Shown here one piece after another: positions 1 to 7,600 of a stretch of 64,000 nt of DNA. The DNA lies in contig JBBEAM010000009.1 in assembly GCA_040882845.1 (NCBI GenBank), positions 372,001 to 436,000 of the forward strand, in the 5' to 3' direction. This stretch comes from JBBEAM01 sp040882845. GTDB taxonomy: Bacteria > Pseudomonadota > Alphaproteobacteria > Kiloniellales > DSM-21159. Below the pieces are notes generated by a model. That model had not been told where the DNA came from. It was given only the letters and a program-made list of their open reading frames with translations, and made no database searches. Within the stretch, counting starts at the first letter, position 1. Each line of letters opens with the position of its first letter. The position numbers and the translations under genes are program-made.

Positions 1-34
1 CCTGGGAACAGGCGCGGACGATAGGGAGCGCGAA

Positions 35-1051
35 ATGCTGGAAACGACCATCGCGGGCAGCTTGCCCAAGCCCTCCTGGCTCGCCGAGCCTGAGAAGCTC
101 TGGGCGCCCTGGCGCCTGGAGGGCGCGGAGCTGGAGCAGGCCAAGCGCGACGCCGCCCTGCTCTGGGTCAAGGAGCAGGAGGACTGCGGCATCGACACGG
201 TCAGCGACGGCGAGCAGTTCCGCGTCCACTTCGTGCACGGCTTCCTGCAGCACGTCGAGGGCATCGACTGGGAAAAGAAGACCAAGATGGGCATCCGCGA
301 CAACCGCTATGTCGTGGACGTGCCGACGGTGACCGCGCCGGTGCGCCGCCCGAAGCCGGTGCACGTCGAGGAGGCGCGCTACTGCCGCCGTCACACCAAG
401 CGCGGCCTGAAGTTCACCCTGCCCGGCCCGATGACGATCTGCGACACCATCGCCGACGCCCATTACGGCAAGCGCGGCGACATGGCCATGGCCTTCGCGG
501 AGCTGCTCAATCAGGAGGCGAAGGAGCTCGAGGCCGAGGGGGTCGACCTGATCCAGTTCGACGAGCCAGCCTTCAACGTCTTCATGCAGGACGTGAACGA
601 CTGGGGCATCGCCGCCCTGGAGCGCGCCGCAGAGGGCCTGAAGTGCAAGACCGCGGTGCATATCTGCTACGGCTACGGCATCACCGAGAACATCGAGTGG
701 AAGAAGACCCTGGGCAGCGAGTGGCGGCAGTACGAAGGCATCTTCCCGGCGATCAACGCCAGCCGGATCCAGCAGGTCTCCCTGGAGTGCGCCAACTCCA
801 AGGTGCCGCTGTCGCTGCTCGGCCTGCTCAAGGACAAGGAAGTGATGGTCGGCGCCATCGACGTCGCCTCCAATGAGGTGGAAACGCCGGAAAAGGTGGC
901 GGCGACCCTGAAGGCGGCCGCCGAGTTCGTCGATCCGGCGCGGATCTTCCCCTGCACCAACTGCGGCATGGCGCCGCTGTCCCGCGCGGTCGCCGCCGGC
1001 AAGCTGCACGCCCTGGCCGAGGGCGCGGCGCTGCTGCGCAAGCAGCTCTAG
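35..1051 (+). CDS. MetE C-terminal-domain-like methyltransferase (core-MetE type)
   Basis: Protein of 338 residues, about the size of the catalytic half of cobalamin-independent methionine synthase. The zinc/thiol-binding pattern is visible: VHIC (His209, Cys211) and NCGM with Cys310. DGEQ (58-61) and QFDEPAF (174-180) are typical of the UROD/MetE barrel. The N-terminal MetE domain that binds polyglutamyl folate is absent, so this is a single-domain member. Known short homologues use folate, cobalamin or other methyl donors; the substrate cannot be read here. An AGGGAG ribosome site precedes the ATG by about 6 bases. The upstream context lies outside the window. Confidence 0.85.
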   Translation: MLETTIAGSLPKPSWLAEPEKLWAPWRLEGAELEQAKRDAALLWVKEQEDCGIDTVSDGEQFRVHFVHGFLQHVEGIDWEKKTKMGIRDNRYVVDVPTVTAPVRRPKPVHVEEARYCRRHTKRGLKFTLPGPMTICDTIADAHYGKRGDMAMAFAELLNQEAKELEAEGVDLIQFDEPAFNVFMQDVNDWGIAALERAAEGLKCKTAVHICYGYGITENIEWKKTLGSEWRQYEGIFPAINASRIQQVSLECANSKVPLSLLGLLKDKEVMVGAIDVASNEVETPEKVAATLKAAAEFVDPARIFPCTNCGMAPLSRAVAAGKLHALAEGAALLRKQL

Positions 1052-1161
1052 AGAAATTCGGCTAGGCGCAGGCCAGTCCGGTAGATCGGCCCACCCCTTG
1101 AAGTCGAGGCGGCGAACCCCCTAATGCATCAGCGCGCAACTGCTGAAGTCGCCCCTCAAGG

Positions 1162-2127
1162 ATGATATATCTCCAACTTCTCGGTGGCCTGGTGCTGCTG
1201 GTCCTGGGCGGCGATGCCCTGGTTCGCGGCGCCGTCGCCGTCGCCAGGCGCTTCGGCGTCTCGCCCCTGCTGATCGGGCTGACCTTGGTCGGCTTCGGCA
1301 CCTCGACCCCCGAGCTGGTGACCAGCCTGCAGGCGGCTTTCCTCGGATCTCCGGGGATCGCGATCGGCAACGTGATCGGCAGCAACACCGCCAACATTCT
1401 GCTGATCCTGGGCGTGGCCGCGGTGATCTTTCCGGTCGCGACCGCCCGCGACGCTCTGCTGCGCGACGGCGGCGCGGTCCTCTTCGCCGCGCTCGCGGCG
1501 GTTGCGATCGTGCTCCATGGAGAGCTGTTCCGTTCCGCCGGCGCGATCCTCGTCGTCCTGCTGCTCGCCTATGTGCTCTACAGCTATCTGCGCGAGCGCC
1601 GGAGCGGAGGTGCGGCCGCGGCCATGCATGAAGGCGAGGTGGAGATCGCCGAGCCGGGACCGAAAGGCCTGCCGCTCGCGCTGCTCTTCGCCTTCGGCGG
1701 GATCGCGCTGACCATCCTCGGCGCCGATCTCCTGGTCAAGGGGGCGATCCATCTCGCCAGCGCAGCCGGGATTTCCGAGACCCTGCTCGGTCTGACAATC
1801 GTCGCCGTGGGAACCTCCCTGCCGGAACTGGTGACTTCGGTCGCCGCCGCCCTGCGCCGGCACGGCGACATCGCCTTCGGCAACGTGCTCGGCAGCAACA
1901 TCTACAACGTCCTCGGCATCCTGGGAGTCACGGCCCTGGTCAAGCCGATCCCGGTGCCGGTGGAGATTGCCGGCTTCGACGTCTGGGTGATGCTGGGGGC
2001 GACCCTGCTGCTGCTCGTCTTCGCCGCCACCGGGCAGCGCATCAGCCGCTGGGAAGGCGCCGCGCTGCTGGCCGGCTACGGCGCCTATCTCGCCGTGCTG
2101 GCGATCCTCGCGCCCGCCGCGGCCTGA
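1162..2127 (+). CDS. Calcium/sodium antiporter (CaCA family, YrbG-like)
   Basis: Inner-membrane cation exchanger of 321 residues with the internal duplication of the family. The first alpha repeat carries GFGTSTPELVTS (44-55) and GNVIGSN (69-75); the second carries VGTSLPELVTS (216-226) and GNVLGSN (240-246). These acidic and polar residues form the ion-binding site in known homologues. About ten hydrophobic helices are separated by a short charged loop at 143-168. The family exchanges Na+ for Ca2+, but ion specificity is not visible. It stands alone, about 110 bases after the MetE-like gene. Confidence 0.9.
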   Translation: MIYLQLLGGLVLLVLGGDALVRGAVAVARRFGVSPLLIGLTLVGFGTSTPELVTSLQAAFLGSPGIAIGNVIGSNTANILLILGVAAVIFPVATARDALLRDGGAVLFAALAAVAIVLHGELFRSAGAILVVLLLAYVLYSYLRERRSGGAAAAMHEGEVEIAEPGPKGLPLALLFAFGGIALTILGADLLVKGAIHLASAAGISETLLGLTIVAVGTSLPELVTSVAAALRRHGDIAFGNVLGSNIYNVLGILGVTALVKPIPVPVEIAGFDVWVMLGATLLLLVFAATGQRISRWEGAALLAGYGAYLAVLAILAPAAA

Positions 2128-2151
2128 GCGCCGCCGCACGGGAATTTGCCG

Positions 2152-2493
2152 TTAGTTTGCGCGGCATTCGCCTTGGCTGGCGGCCTCGACGCCGGCCGCC
2201 TGCGCCTGGCAGGCATTGCCATAGGTCTTGCCGTCGCAGCCGCAGACCGGGGCATAGATCATGGTGCAGGCCTGGGGCCGCGGCCGGCACTGGCCAAGCG
2301 CCGCAGCCTCCCCGCAGCCCGCCGCCTCCGGGAGGTCGCACCACTGGTCCTGGGCACAGGCGGCCCCCGCCGTTCCTCCGCAGCTGGTCTGTGCCGCGCC
2401 GTCCTCGGGCATCTCCTTGCCCCCCTGCGCGCAACCCGGCAGGGCGAGGAGCAGTAACGTCGCGGCCAGTGCGGTCCAGAAGCTTGCCTGCAT
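2152..2493 (-). CDS. Kazal-type protease-inhibitor-domain lipoprotein
   Basis: Small exported lipoprotein of 113 residues. It starts with a hydrophobic signal ending in the lipobox LPGC (Cys21), which decides the start at 2493 over an upstream in-frame ATG that would add a signal-less extension. The C-terminal part (about 76-110) has the Kazal pattern APVCGCDGKTYGNAC followed by a terminal Cys, expected to fold as a disulfide-bonded serine-protease-inhibitor module. A second Cys-rich stretch lies at 38-69. Such bacterial proteins are poorly characterised; protection of the envelope from proteases is inference. It converges on the antiporter gene. Confidence 0.8.
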   Translation of the reverse strand: MQASFWTALAATLLLLALPGCAQGGKEMPEDGAAQTSCGGTAGAACAQDQWCDLPEAAGCGEAAALGQCRPRPQACTMIYAPVCGCDGKTYGNACQAQAAGVEAASQGECRAN

Positions 2494-2724
2494 ATCTCTA
2501 GCCTTTCCGGTTCTCCGCAGGGCGTCCGCCGCGGCACGCTCTGGGGCAAACCCGTGACAGGGCTTGCACTGCCGTCCTGCCCACCCACATCGCGAGGGCA
2601 CCCACAATCCGGGTTACCCCAGCCCGAAGCCGCGCGCTTCCCGGCTTGGCTGCGTGACGGTTTTTGCCGCGCCCGAACTTTTCCCGCAGCCCCGCGTTGT
2701 TTTCGGGCCGAAGGGATTAACCCC

Positions 2725-2739
2725 AACATATCATATGTT
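2725..2739. promoter_or_regulatory. Perfect palindrome before ectD, candidate operator
   Basis: AACATAT-C-ATATGTT is a perfect 7-1-7 inverted repeat ending one base before the AAGGAGGAG ribosome site (2741-2749) of ectD. A short AT-rich palindrome in otherwise GC-rich DNA suits a dimeric repressor; MarR-family EctR controls ectoine genes in some bacteria. No regulator gene adjoins, so the role is inferred. Confidence 0.4.
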
Positions 2740-2754
2740 TAAGGAGGAGCAGCG

Positions 2755-3693
2755 ATGCAAAATCGAAACCCCGCCCCGGACCCCTATCCCACCCGCTCCG
2801 GCGACGAGGTCCGGATCCTGGAGCGCCAGGAGCCGGTGATCTGGTCGGCCAAGGGACGGACCGCCGCCCTGAGCCGCAGGGAGGAGGACTTCTACGAGGA
2901 GAACGGCTTTCTCTTCCTGGAAGCCCTGTTCAACGAGCAGGAACTCGCCGGGCTGCACGCCGAGGGCGACCGCCTGAAGCAGGAGCATAGTAGCGACGGG
3001 CGTCACGACGTGATCGTCGAGCCGGGCAGCGAAGAAGTGCGCAGCATCTTCCGCCTGCACGAGATGAGCGCGGTCTTCGAGCGCCTGATCGCCGACGAGC
3101 GCTTGCTCGCCATCGCCGAGCACATCCTCGACGACGCGGTCTACACCCACCAGTCGCGGGCCAACTTCAAACCGGCCTTCAAGGGCAAGGAGTTCGACTG
3201 GCACTCGGATTTCGAGACCTGGCACAGCGAGGACGGCATGCCGCGGATGCGCGCGCTGTCGATGTCCATCACCCTGTCGGAGAACACCCCGCACAACGGG
3301 CCGCTGATGCTGATCCCCGGCAGCCACAGGCAGTTCGTCTCCTGCCTCGGCAAGACGCCGGAGTACAACTACGCGCAGTCCCTGAAGCGCCAGCGCTTCG
3401 GCGTGCCCGACGAGCAGACGCTGAGCGAGATGGCCGCGCGCCACGGCATCGTCGCGCCGACCGGGCCGGCCGGCTCGGTACTGATCTTCGACTGCAACAC
3501 CCTGCACGGCTCGAACAGCAACATCACGCCCTGGCCCCGCAACAACCTCTTCTTCGTCTACAACGCGGTGAGCAACCGGCTGGAAGCGCCTTTCTGCGGC
3601 ACCGAGCCGCGCCCCGAGTTCCTGGCAACGCGCGAACGCGTTCGCCCGATCCGGCGCGCGGAGGCGGGAGAACGGGAGAAGCAGCCGGCGTAG
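2755..3693 (+). CDS. ectD: Ectoine hydroxylase (Fe(II)/2-oxoglutarate dioxygenase)
   Basis: Converts ectoine to 5-hydroxyectoine, a compatible solute, in the cytoplasm. The 312-residue protein carries the conserved EctD segment around FDWHSDFETWHSEDGMPR (148-165). The metal ligands His150, Asp152 and His251 (TLHGSN) are visible, followed by NNLFFVYNAVSN. Length matches the family (about 300). A very strong ribosome site, AAGGAGGAG, sits 5 bases before the ATG. No ectABC genes lie in the window, so ectD is an orphan locus here; the cell must make ectoine from another locus or import it. The last ~90 bases are repeated in decayed form at 4766-4856. Confidence 0.93.
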   Translation: MQNRNPAPDPYPTRSGDEVRILERQEPVIWSAKGRTAALSRREEDFYEENGFLFLEALFNEQELAGLHAEGDRLKQEHSSDGRHDVIVEPGSEEVRSIFRLHEMSAVFERLIADERLLAIAEHILDDAVYTHQSRANFKPAFKGKEFDWHSDFETWHSEDGMPRMRALSMSITLSENTPHNGPLMLIPGSHRQFVSCLGKTPEYNYAQSLKRQRFGVPDEQTLSEMAARHGIVAPTGPAGSVLIFDCNTLHGSNSNITPWPRNNLFFVYNAVSNRLEAPFCGTEPRPEFLATRERVRPIRRAEAGEREKQPA

Positions 3694-3727
3694 CGCTTCA
3701 TTTCGGAACGGCGGCCGCGGACACGAA

Positions 3728-3764
3728 AACGGGCGGCGCAGGGAAGTCGCCCGTCGCGCCGCCC
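3728..3764 (-). terminator. Hairpin terminator for the RcnB-like gene
   Basis: GGGCGGCGC (3731-3739) pairs perfectly with GCGCCGCCC (3756-3764). Read on the minus strand, the hairpin is followed by CGTTTTCG, a short U-tract about 45 bases past the RcnB-like stop codon. It may also stop ectD transcripts from the other side, where the T-run is weaker. Confidence 0.5.
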
Positions 3765-3806
3765 GCCGGTCTTAGGTCTTCAGTCTGCTTTCATCAGCCC
3801 GCGCGT

Positions 3807-4553
3807 TTAGCGCAGGATGAAGCTGTCGAGGATCCGCTGCGTCTCTTCGGTCACCAGATAGACGTCGTTATTGGAACGCGCGTAGTACTGGCCTGATTCC
3901 GGCCGCGGCAGGCCGTAAGTCCAGTAATCGCGAATCACCTGGGAATCGACGCGATCGATCGGCTGACCCGTCCATCGGCTTTCCCGACGCTCGGCGCGCC
4001 AATCCTCGCGATCGTAAGTCCGGTCGTCGTCATATCCGCTACGCCCGGTGTTCTTGTTCCAACCGTAGTGATTCCCGCGCTCCCAGCCATAGTGGTTGCC
4101 ACGGTCGTGACGGCTCTCGGACATTCCGCGATGATTGCGGCGCCAGCTTTCGTCACTGTCACGGTCGTCTCCGCGGCTCCAGTTCCGGTCGTCGTCATCG
4201 CGGTCGTCGTTATCGCCGCGATCCCAGTTCCGGTCGTCATCGTCGCGGTCGTCGTCATCGCCGCGATCCCAGTTCCGGTCGTCGTCGTCACGATCGTCGT
4301 CGTCAGCGCTATTCGCGCGCGTCTCGTTTTTCTCCGTCTTGCGGCTCCGGTCGAGGTCCTTGCTTTGCCCCTGCTTGCCGACCGCCTTGTTCGCGTCGGC
4401 CAGGACGATCTCCGAGATCGAGATCGTGGGCGCCTCGCCGTTCGGCGCCGCAAGAGCCGGTGCGGAAACGGACAGGGCGCCGGCCGCGACCGCGGCCGCT
4501 GCTAGCCCGTAGATCTGCCGCATCGAAAATTTCTTGGTGCGTAGCTGTCGCAT
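3807..4553 (-). CDS. RcnB-like secreted protein with acidic tandem repeats
   Basis: Protein of 248 residues starting MRQLRTKKF, chosen because AAGGAG lies 6 bases before this ATG. A signal peptide ends near APALAA. The middle is very acidic, with three 15-residue repeats of the form DDDDRDDDDRNWDRG, then an Arg/Tyr/Trp/His-rich stretch. The C-terminus (IRDYWTYGLPRPESGQYYARSNNDVYLV) resembles the RcnB domain, a periplasmic family linked to nickel/cobalt homeostasis. The Asp-rich region could bind divalent cations; this is inference. It lies between ectD and a decayed duplicate of the ectD 3' end, which suggests the segment was inserted or duplicated. Confidence 0.75.
   Translation of the reverse strand: MRQLRTKKFSMRQIYGLAAAAVAAGALSVSAPALAAPNGEAPTISISEIVLADANKAVGKQGQSKDLDRSRKTEKNETRANSADDDDRDDDDRNWDRGDDDDRDDDDRNWDRGDNDDRDDDDRNWSRGDDRDSDESWRRNHRGMSESRHDRGNHYGWERGNHYGWNKNTGRSGYDDDRTYDREDWRAERRESRWTGQPIDRVDSQVIRDYWTYGLPRPESGQYYARSNNDVYLVTEETQRILDSFILR
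4170..4304 (-). repeat. Three 45-bp in-frame tandem repeats (Asp/Arg-rich)
   Basis: Three consecutive 45-bp units encode DDDDRDDDDRNWDRG, the same again, then DNDDRDDDDRNWSRG. They are coding microsatellite-like repeats inside the RcnB-like gene and could expand or contract without a frameshift. Confidence 0.9.
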
Positions 4554-4765
4554 GACTTTCTCCTTGAGGACGAACGCGGCTTGCATTCACCGGCGGCGAA
4601 GGCCACCGGTCAGCATCACTTCGCAAATAATAGATTGCATGAAGTAAGCGGAAATGAAGTTCCTCAGGAATAAATATTGGGCTCCCGGCAGACCAATACA
4701 ATAACATAGATCAGCTTTTATTTAGATTTTCTGGGATTTATAAGAACAAAGGGGCGGCGGAGCCA

Positions 4766-4856
4766 AGCCGCGCCCCGAGTTCCTGGCGACGCGCGAACGC
4801 GTACGCCGAACCGGCGCGCGGAGGCAGACCAGAGGGAGAAGCAGCCGGCGTAGCGC
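4766..4856 (+). pseudogene. Decayed duplicate of the ectD 3' end
   Basis: This stretch aligns with 3605-3696, the last codons of ectD, its stop codon and three bases beyond. About ten differences are spread over 92 columns, including a one-base deletion that breaks the frame. Both copies contain GAGAAGCAGCCGGCGTAGCGC, which includes the ectD stop. There is no start or promoter. It sits 20 bases from tRNA-Glu, so the ~1.1 kb with the RcnB-like gene is bracketed by direct repeats. Confidence 0.85.
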
Positions 4857-4876
4857 CGAAAAAATGGAATAAAACT

Positions 4877-4952
4877 TGGCGTCCCCTAGGGGAATCGAAC
4901 CCCTGTTTCCGCCGTGAGAGGGCGGCGTCCTGGACCGCTAGACGAAGGGGAC
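4877..4952 (-). tRNA. tRNA-Glu (anticodon CTC)
   Basis: Read on the minus strand, the cloverleaf is complete. Acceptor GTCCCCT pairs with AGGGGAC, the D-arm is GTCTAGCGGTCCAGGAC, and the anticodon stem CCGCC/GGCGG encloses loop CTCTCAC with anticodon CTC. The T-arm has GGTTCGATTCC. The discriminator is G and the CCA tail is encoded. It lies downstream of and parallel to the threonine aldolase gene, and next to the ectD-derived repeat; tRNA genes are common integration sites. Confidence 0.95.
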
Positions 4953-5020
4953 GTCGTGGGCCGGAAGCTGCGCGTTGTAGCGAAACCGCGGCCCTGAGAC
5001 AAGAGGCGATTTCGTGGAGA

Positions 5021-6097
5021 TTACCGCGCCTGGCGCAGGTCTGCCCTGCCGGCATCGCCGGTTTTGCCCAGCCCCGCGGCGAGGTCGGCGAGGAAGCTCT
5101 CGACCTCCTCGGTGCGGCTGCAGAAGGCGGTGACCAGGCGCACCGCGTCCTCGGCCGGGTAGTGGTAGAAGACATGGCCCTTGGCCTGCAGCGCCCTGCG
5201 CCCGGCTTCGGGAATCCGCGGGAACAGCTCGTTGGCCTCGACCGGGTGCAGCAGCTCGATGCCGAGCGCCGTCAGCCCCTCGGCCAGCTTCGCCGCCATG
5301 CTGTTGGCATGGGCCGCGTTGGCGAGCCAGAGATCGTCCTCCAGATAGGCCAGCAGCTGGGCCGAGAGCACCCGCCCCTTGGAGAAGAGGTGCCCCGCCC
5401 GCTTGCGGTAGAAGCCGAGCTCCCCGGCGCGGGCGGGATCGAAGAACACCACCGCCTCGGCCGCCAGGCAGCCGTTCTTGGTGCCGCCGAGGGACAGCGC
5501 GTCGACCCCGGCCTTCCAGGTGATCTCCGCCGGGCTGCAGCCCAGGCGCGCGACGGCGTTGGCGAAACGCGCGCCGTCCATGTGCAGGGCGAGACCCTTG
5601 CTCCGCGCCACCTCGGACAGCGCCGCCACCTCCTCGGGCCGGTAGACCGCGCCCTTTTCGCTCGCCTGGGTGATCGACACGGCGGCCGGCTGCACGTGGT
5701 GGATGTCGCCGCCGCCGGTCACCGCGGCGGCCAGGGTCTCGGCATCGAGCTTGGCATGCGCGCCCTCCAGGGGCACCAGCTTGGCGCCGCCGGTGAAGAA
5801 CTCCGGCGCGCCGCACTCGTCCTCGTTGATATGCGCCTCGCGGTGGCAGTAGATCGCCCCGTAGCGCGGCGTCAGCGCGGTCAGCGCCAGGGAGTTGGCC
5901 GCCGTGCCCGTGGCCACGGGGAAGACCGCGCAGTCCCACTCGAACAGCTCGTTGACCCGCGCGCGCAGCTTCTCGGTCCAGGGGTCGTTGCCATAGGGCA
6001 TGGCCGGGCCGGCGGTCTCCGGCGCCATGGCCTCGGCCAGAGCGGCGACGATCTGCGGCGCCGCGCCGGTGGTGTTGTCGGAGGCGAAGTTGCTCAT
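5021..6097 (-). CDS. ltaE: Low-specificity L-threonine aldolase
   Basis: PLP enzyme that cleaves threonine or allo-threonine to glycine and acetaldehyde. The start MSNFASDNTTG fits the family N-terminus; the open frame runs further upstream but lacks homology. Visible features are the HREAHI segment (85-90), LHMDGAR (171-177) with the PLP-contacting Asp, and SLGGTKNG (202-209) with the Schiff-base lysine Lys207. Length (358) is normal. The gene starts 10 bases after the stop of the small membrane protein gene, suggesting co-transcription. Confidence 0.9.
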   Translation of the reverse strand: MSNFASDNTTGAAPQIVAALAEAMAPETAGPAMPYGNDPWTEKLRARVNELFEWDCAVFPVATGTAANSLALTALTPRYGAIYCHREAHINEDECGAPEFFTGGAKLVPLEGAHAKLDAETLAAAVTGGGDIHHVQPAAVSITQASEKGAVYRPEEVAALSEVARSKGLALHMDGARFANAVARLGCSPAEITWKAGVDALSLGGTKNGCLAAEAVVFFDPARAGELGFYRKRAGHLFSKGRVLSAQLLAYLEDDLWLANAAHANSMAAKLAEGLTALGIELLHPVEANELFPRIPEAGRRALQAKGHVFYHYPAEDAVRLVTAFCSRTEEVESFLADLAAGLGKTGDAGRADLRQAR

Positions 6098-6107
6098 GCG
6101 CCCTCTC

Positions 6108-6431
6108 TCATTGGCTGGGCGCGGCGACGATTCGGCCCAGCAGTTCCCCGCTCCTGGCGTCGAGGACCAGAACCTGCTGACAGGCCTCCCCGCCGTCGAG
6201 GCGCAACAGGATGCGGCTCTCGCCCTGGGGCTCCGCCACGGCGATGCGGCAGCCTGGCGGAATGTCCACGCTGGTCTCGCCGAAGCCGGGGGCCATTCCC
6301 GCCTCCTGCCTGGACTCGCCGCCGTCCGCATCCTCGCCGCCGAACTTGACGATCATGCCGTAGACCACGGCGCCGAGCAGCGCGAAGATCAGCACTCCCA
6401 TGCCGATGACCAGGATCTTCAGGGCCTGCAC
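6108..6431 (-). CDS. Small single-pass membrane protein (DUF6476-like)
   Basis: Protein of 107 residues with one N-terminal transmembrane helix (LKILVIGMGVLIFALLGAVVYGMIV is the hydrophobic stretch, residues 4-28) and a soluble C-terminal part. The latter looks like a small beta domain (GCRIAVAEPQGESRILLRL ... LVLDARSGELLG). The layout resembles short conserved alphaproteobacterial proteins annotated as DUF6476, but that assignment is tentative. It precedes the threonine aldolase gene by 10 bases and is divergent from the pseudouridine synthase gene, sharing a ~50-base control region. Function unknown. Confidence 0.65.
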   Translation of the reverse strand: MQALKILVIGMGVLIFALLGAVVYGMIVKFGGEDADGGESRQEAGMAPGFGETSVDIPPGCRIAVAEPQGESRILLRLDGGEACQQVLVLDARSGELLGRIVAAPSQ

Positions 6432-6480
6432 GCGTTTCTCCCGTCTATGCCGATACCGCAGGGTGAACTAGAAGGGTGTT

Positions 6481-7461
6481 ATGGACGAAGCGGCGGCGGA
6501 ACGCCACAGCATCGAAGCGGCAGAAGACGACGCGGGCCAGCGGCTCGACGCCTTCCTGGCCGCACGCCTGCCGGCGCTGTCGCGCAGCCGGATCAAGGCG
6601 CTGATCGAGGCCGGCTGCCTGACCGCCGGCGGCGCGGCGCTGACCGCGCCCTCCCGCAAGATCAAGGCGGGCGAGGTCTTCGCGCTCAGCGTGCCGCCGG
6701 CCACGCCGCCGCGCCTGGAGGGCCAGGCCATTCCGCTCGCCATCGTCTACGAGGACGAGTCGCTGATCGTGATCGACAAGCCGGCCGGGCTGGTGGTGCA
6801 TCCGGCAGCGGGCAATCCCGACTGCACCCTGGTCAACGCCCTGATCGCCCACTGCGGGCCGGGCCTGACCGGGATCGGCGGCGAGGCGCGCCCGGGCATC
6901 GTCCACCGCCTGGACAAGGACACCTCCGGCCTGCTCGTCGCCGCCAAGACGGCCGAGGCGCACGCCGGCCTGACCGCGCAGTTCGCCGCGCGCTCGATCT
7001 CCCGGCTCTACGAGGCCCTGGTCTGGGGCCGTCCGAAGCCGCCGGACGGTGAGATTTCCGGCAACATCGGGCGCAGCCCGCGCAACCGCAAGAAGATGGC
7101 GGTGCTCGGCCATGGCGGGCGGGAAGCAGCCACCGCCTACCGCAGCCTCGCGGCCTATGCCGACGGCCTGGTCAGCCGCGTCGAATGCCGCCTGCGGACC
7201 GGCCGGACCCACCAGATCCGGGTGCACATGAGCCATCTCGGCCATCCCCTGCTCGGCGATCCGCTCTATGGCCGCAAGGCCCCGGCGGCGCTGGAGCGGC
7301 TGCCGCAGGCCGCGCAGCAGACGATCGCCGGGCTCGGCCGCCAGGCGCTGCACGCCAGGACCTTGGGATTCCAGCATCCCGCGAACGGCGAAATCCTGAA
7401 TTTCTCAAGTCCTTTGCCCCCCGATCTCAGCCGCTTGATTGACAATTTAGAAAGCATCTAA
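6481..7461 (+). CDS. rluD: RluA-family 23S rRNA pseudouridine synthase (RluD-like)
   Basis: Isomerises uridines in rRNA. An S4-type RNA-binding region occupies about 17-70 (GQRLDAFLAARLPALSRSRIK). It is followed by the catalytic domain with HRLDKDTSG (142-150, catalytic Asp145) and CRLRTGRTHQIRVH further on. The S4 domain plus length (326) favours RluD, which modifies helix 69 of 23S rRNA, over RluA. The -35 box of the rpoH promoter lies inside the last codons, so the two genes are packed tightly, an arrangement often seen in alphaproteobacteria. Confidence 0.9.
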   Translation: MDEAAAERHSIEAAEDDAGQRLDAFLAARLPALSRSRIKALIEAGCLTAGGAALTAPSRKIKAGEVFALSVPPATPPRLEGQAIPLAIVYEDESLIVIDKPAGLVVHPAAGNPDCTLVNALIAHCGPGLTGIGGEARPGIVHRLDKDTSGLLVAAKTAEAHAGLTAQFAARSISRLYEALVWGRPKPPDGEISGNIGRSPRNRKKMAVLGHGGREAATAYRSLAAYADGLVSRVECRLRTGRTHQIRVHMSHLGHPLLGDPLYGRKAPAALERLPQAAQQTIAGLGRQALHARTLGFQHPANGEILNFSSPLPPDLSRLIDNLESI

Positions 7462-7467
7462 TATATA
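7439..7467 (+). promoter_or_regulatory. Sigma-70-type promoter for rpoH
   Basis: TTGACA (7439-7444) and TATATA (7462-7467) are separated by exactly 17 bases, a near-consensus housekeeping promoter in GC-rich DNA. The expected start near 7475 gives rpoH a leader of about 125 bases. Part of that leader (7541-7580) can fold around CCGGGCCG/CGGGCCGG-like pairs, so translational control is possible but unproven. Confidence 0.75.
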
Positions 7468-7600
7468 TATTGCAGTGCCGAAGAGGGCGGGCGTGAATTT
7501 GCCACATTCCTCCTCCAGCCTGGAACTCTAGGCTCAAAAACACGGCACCCGGGCCGCTCTCGCGCGGGCCGGCACCTCAAGCAGCAGGGGAGTTGCGATC

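Noticed and set aside
1156..2139. Long minus-strand frame antisense to the antiporter
   Set aside because: Extreme Gln/Asp/Arg/His composition of a shadow frame; the plus strand encodes a complete duplicated exchanger.
4170..4304. CRISPR-like array
   Set aside because: The repeats are contiguous without spacers, in frame and encode Asp/Arg; no cas genes are in the window.
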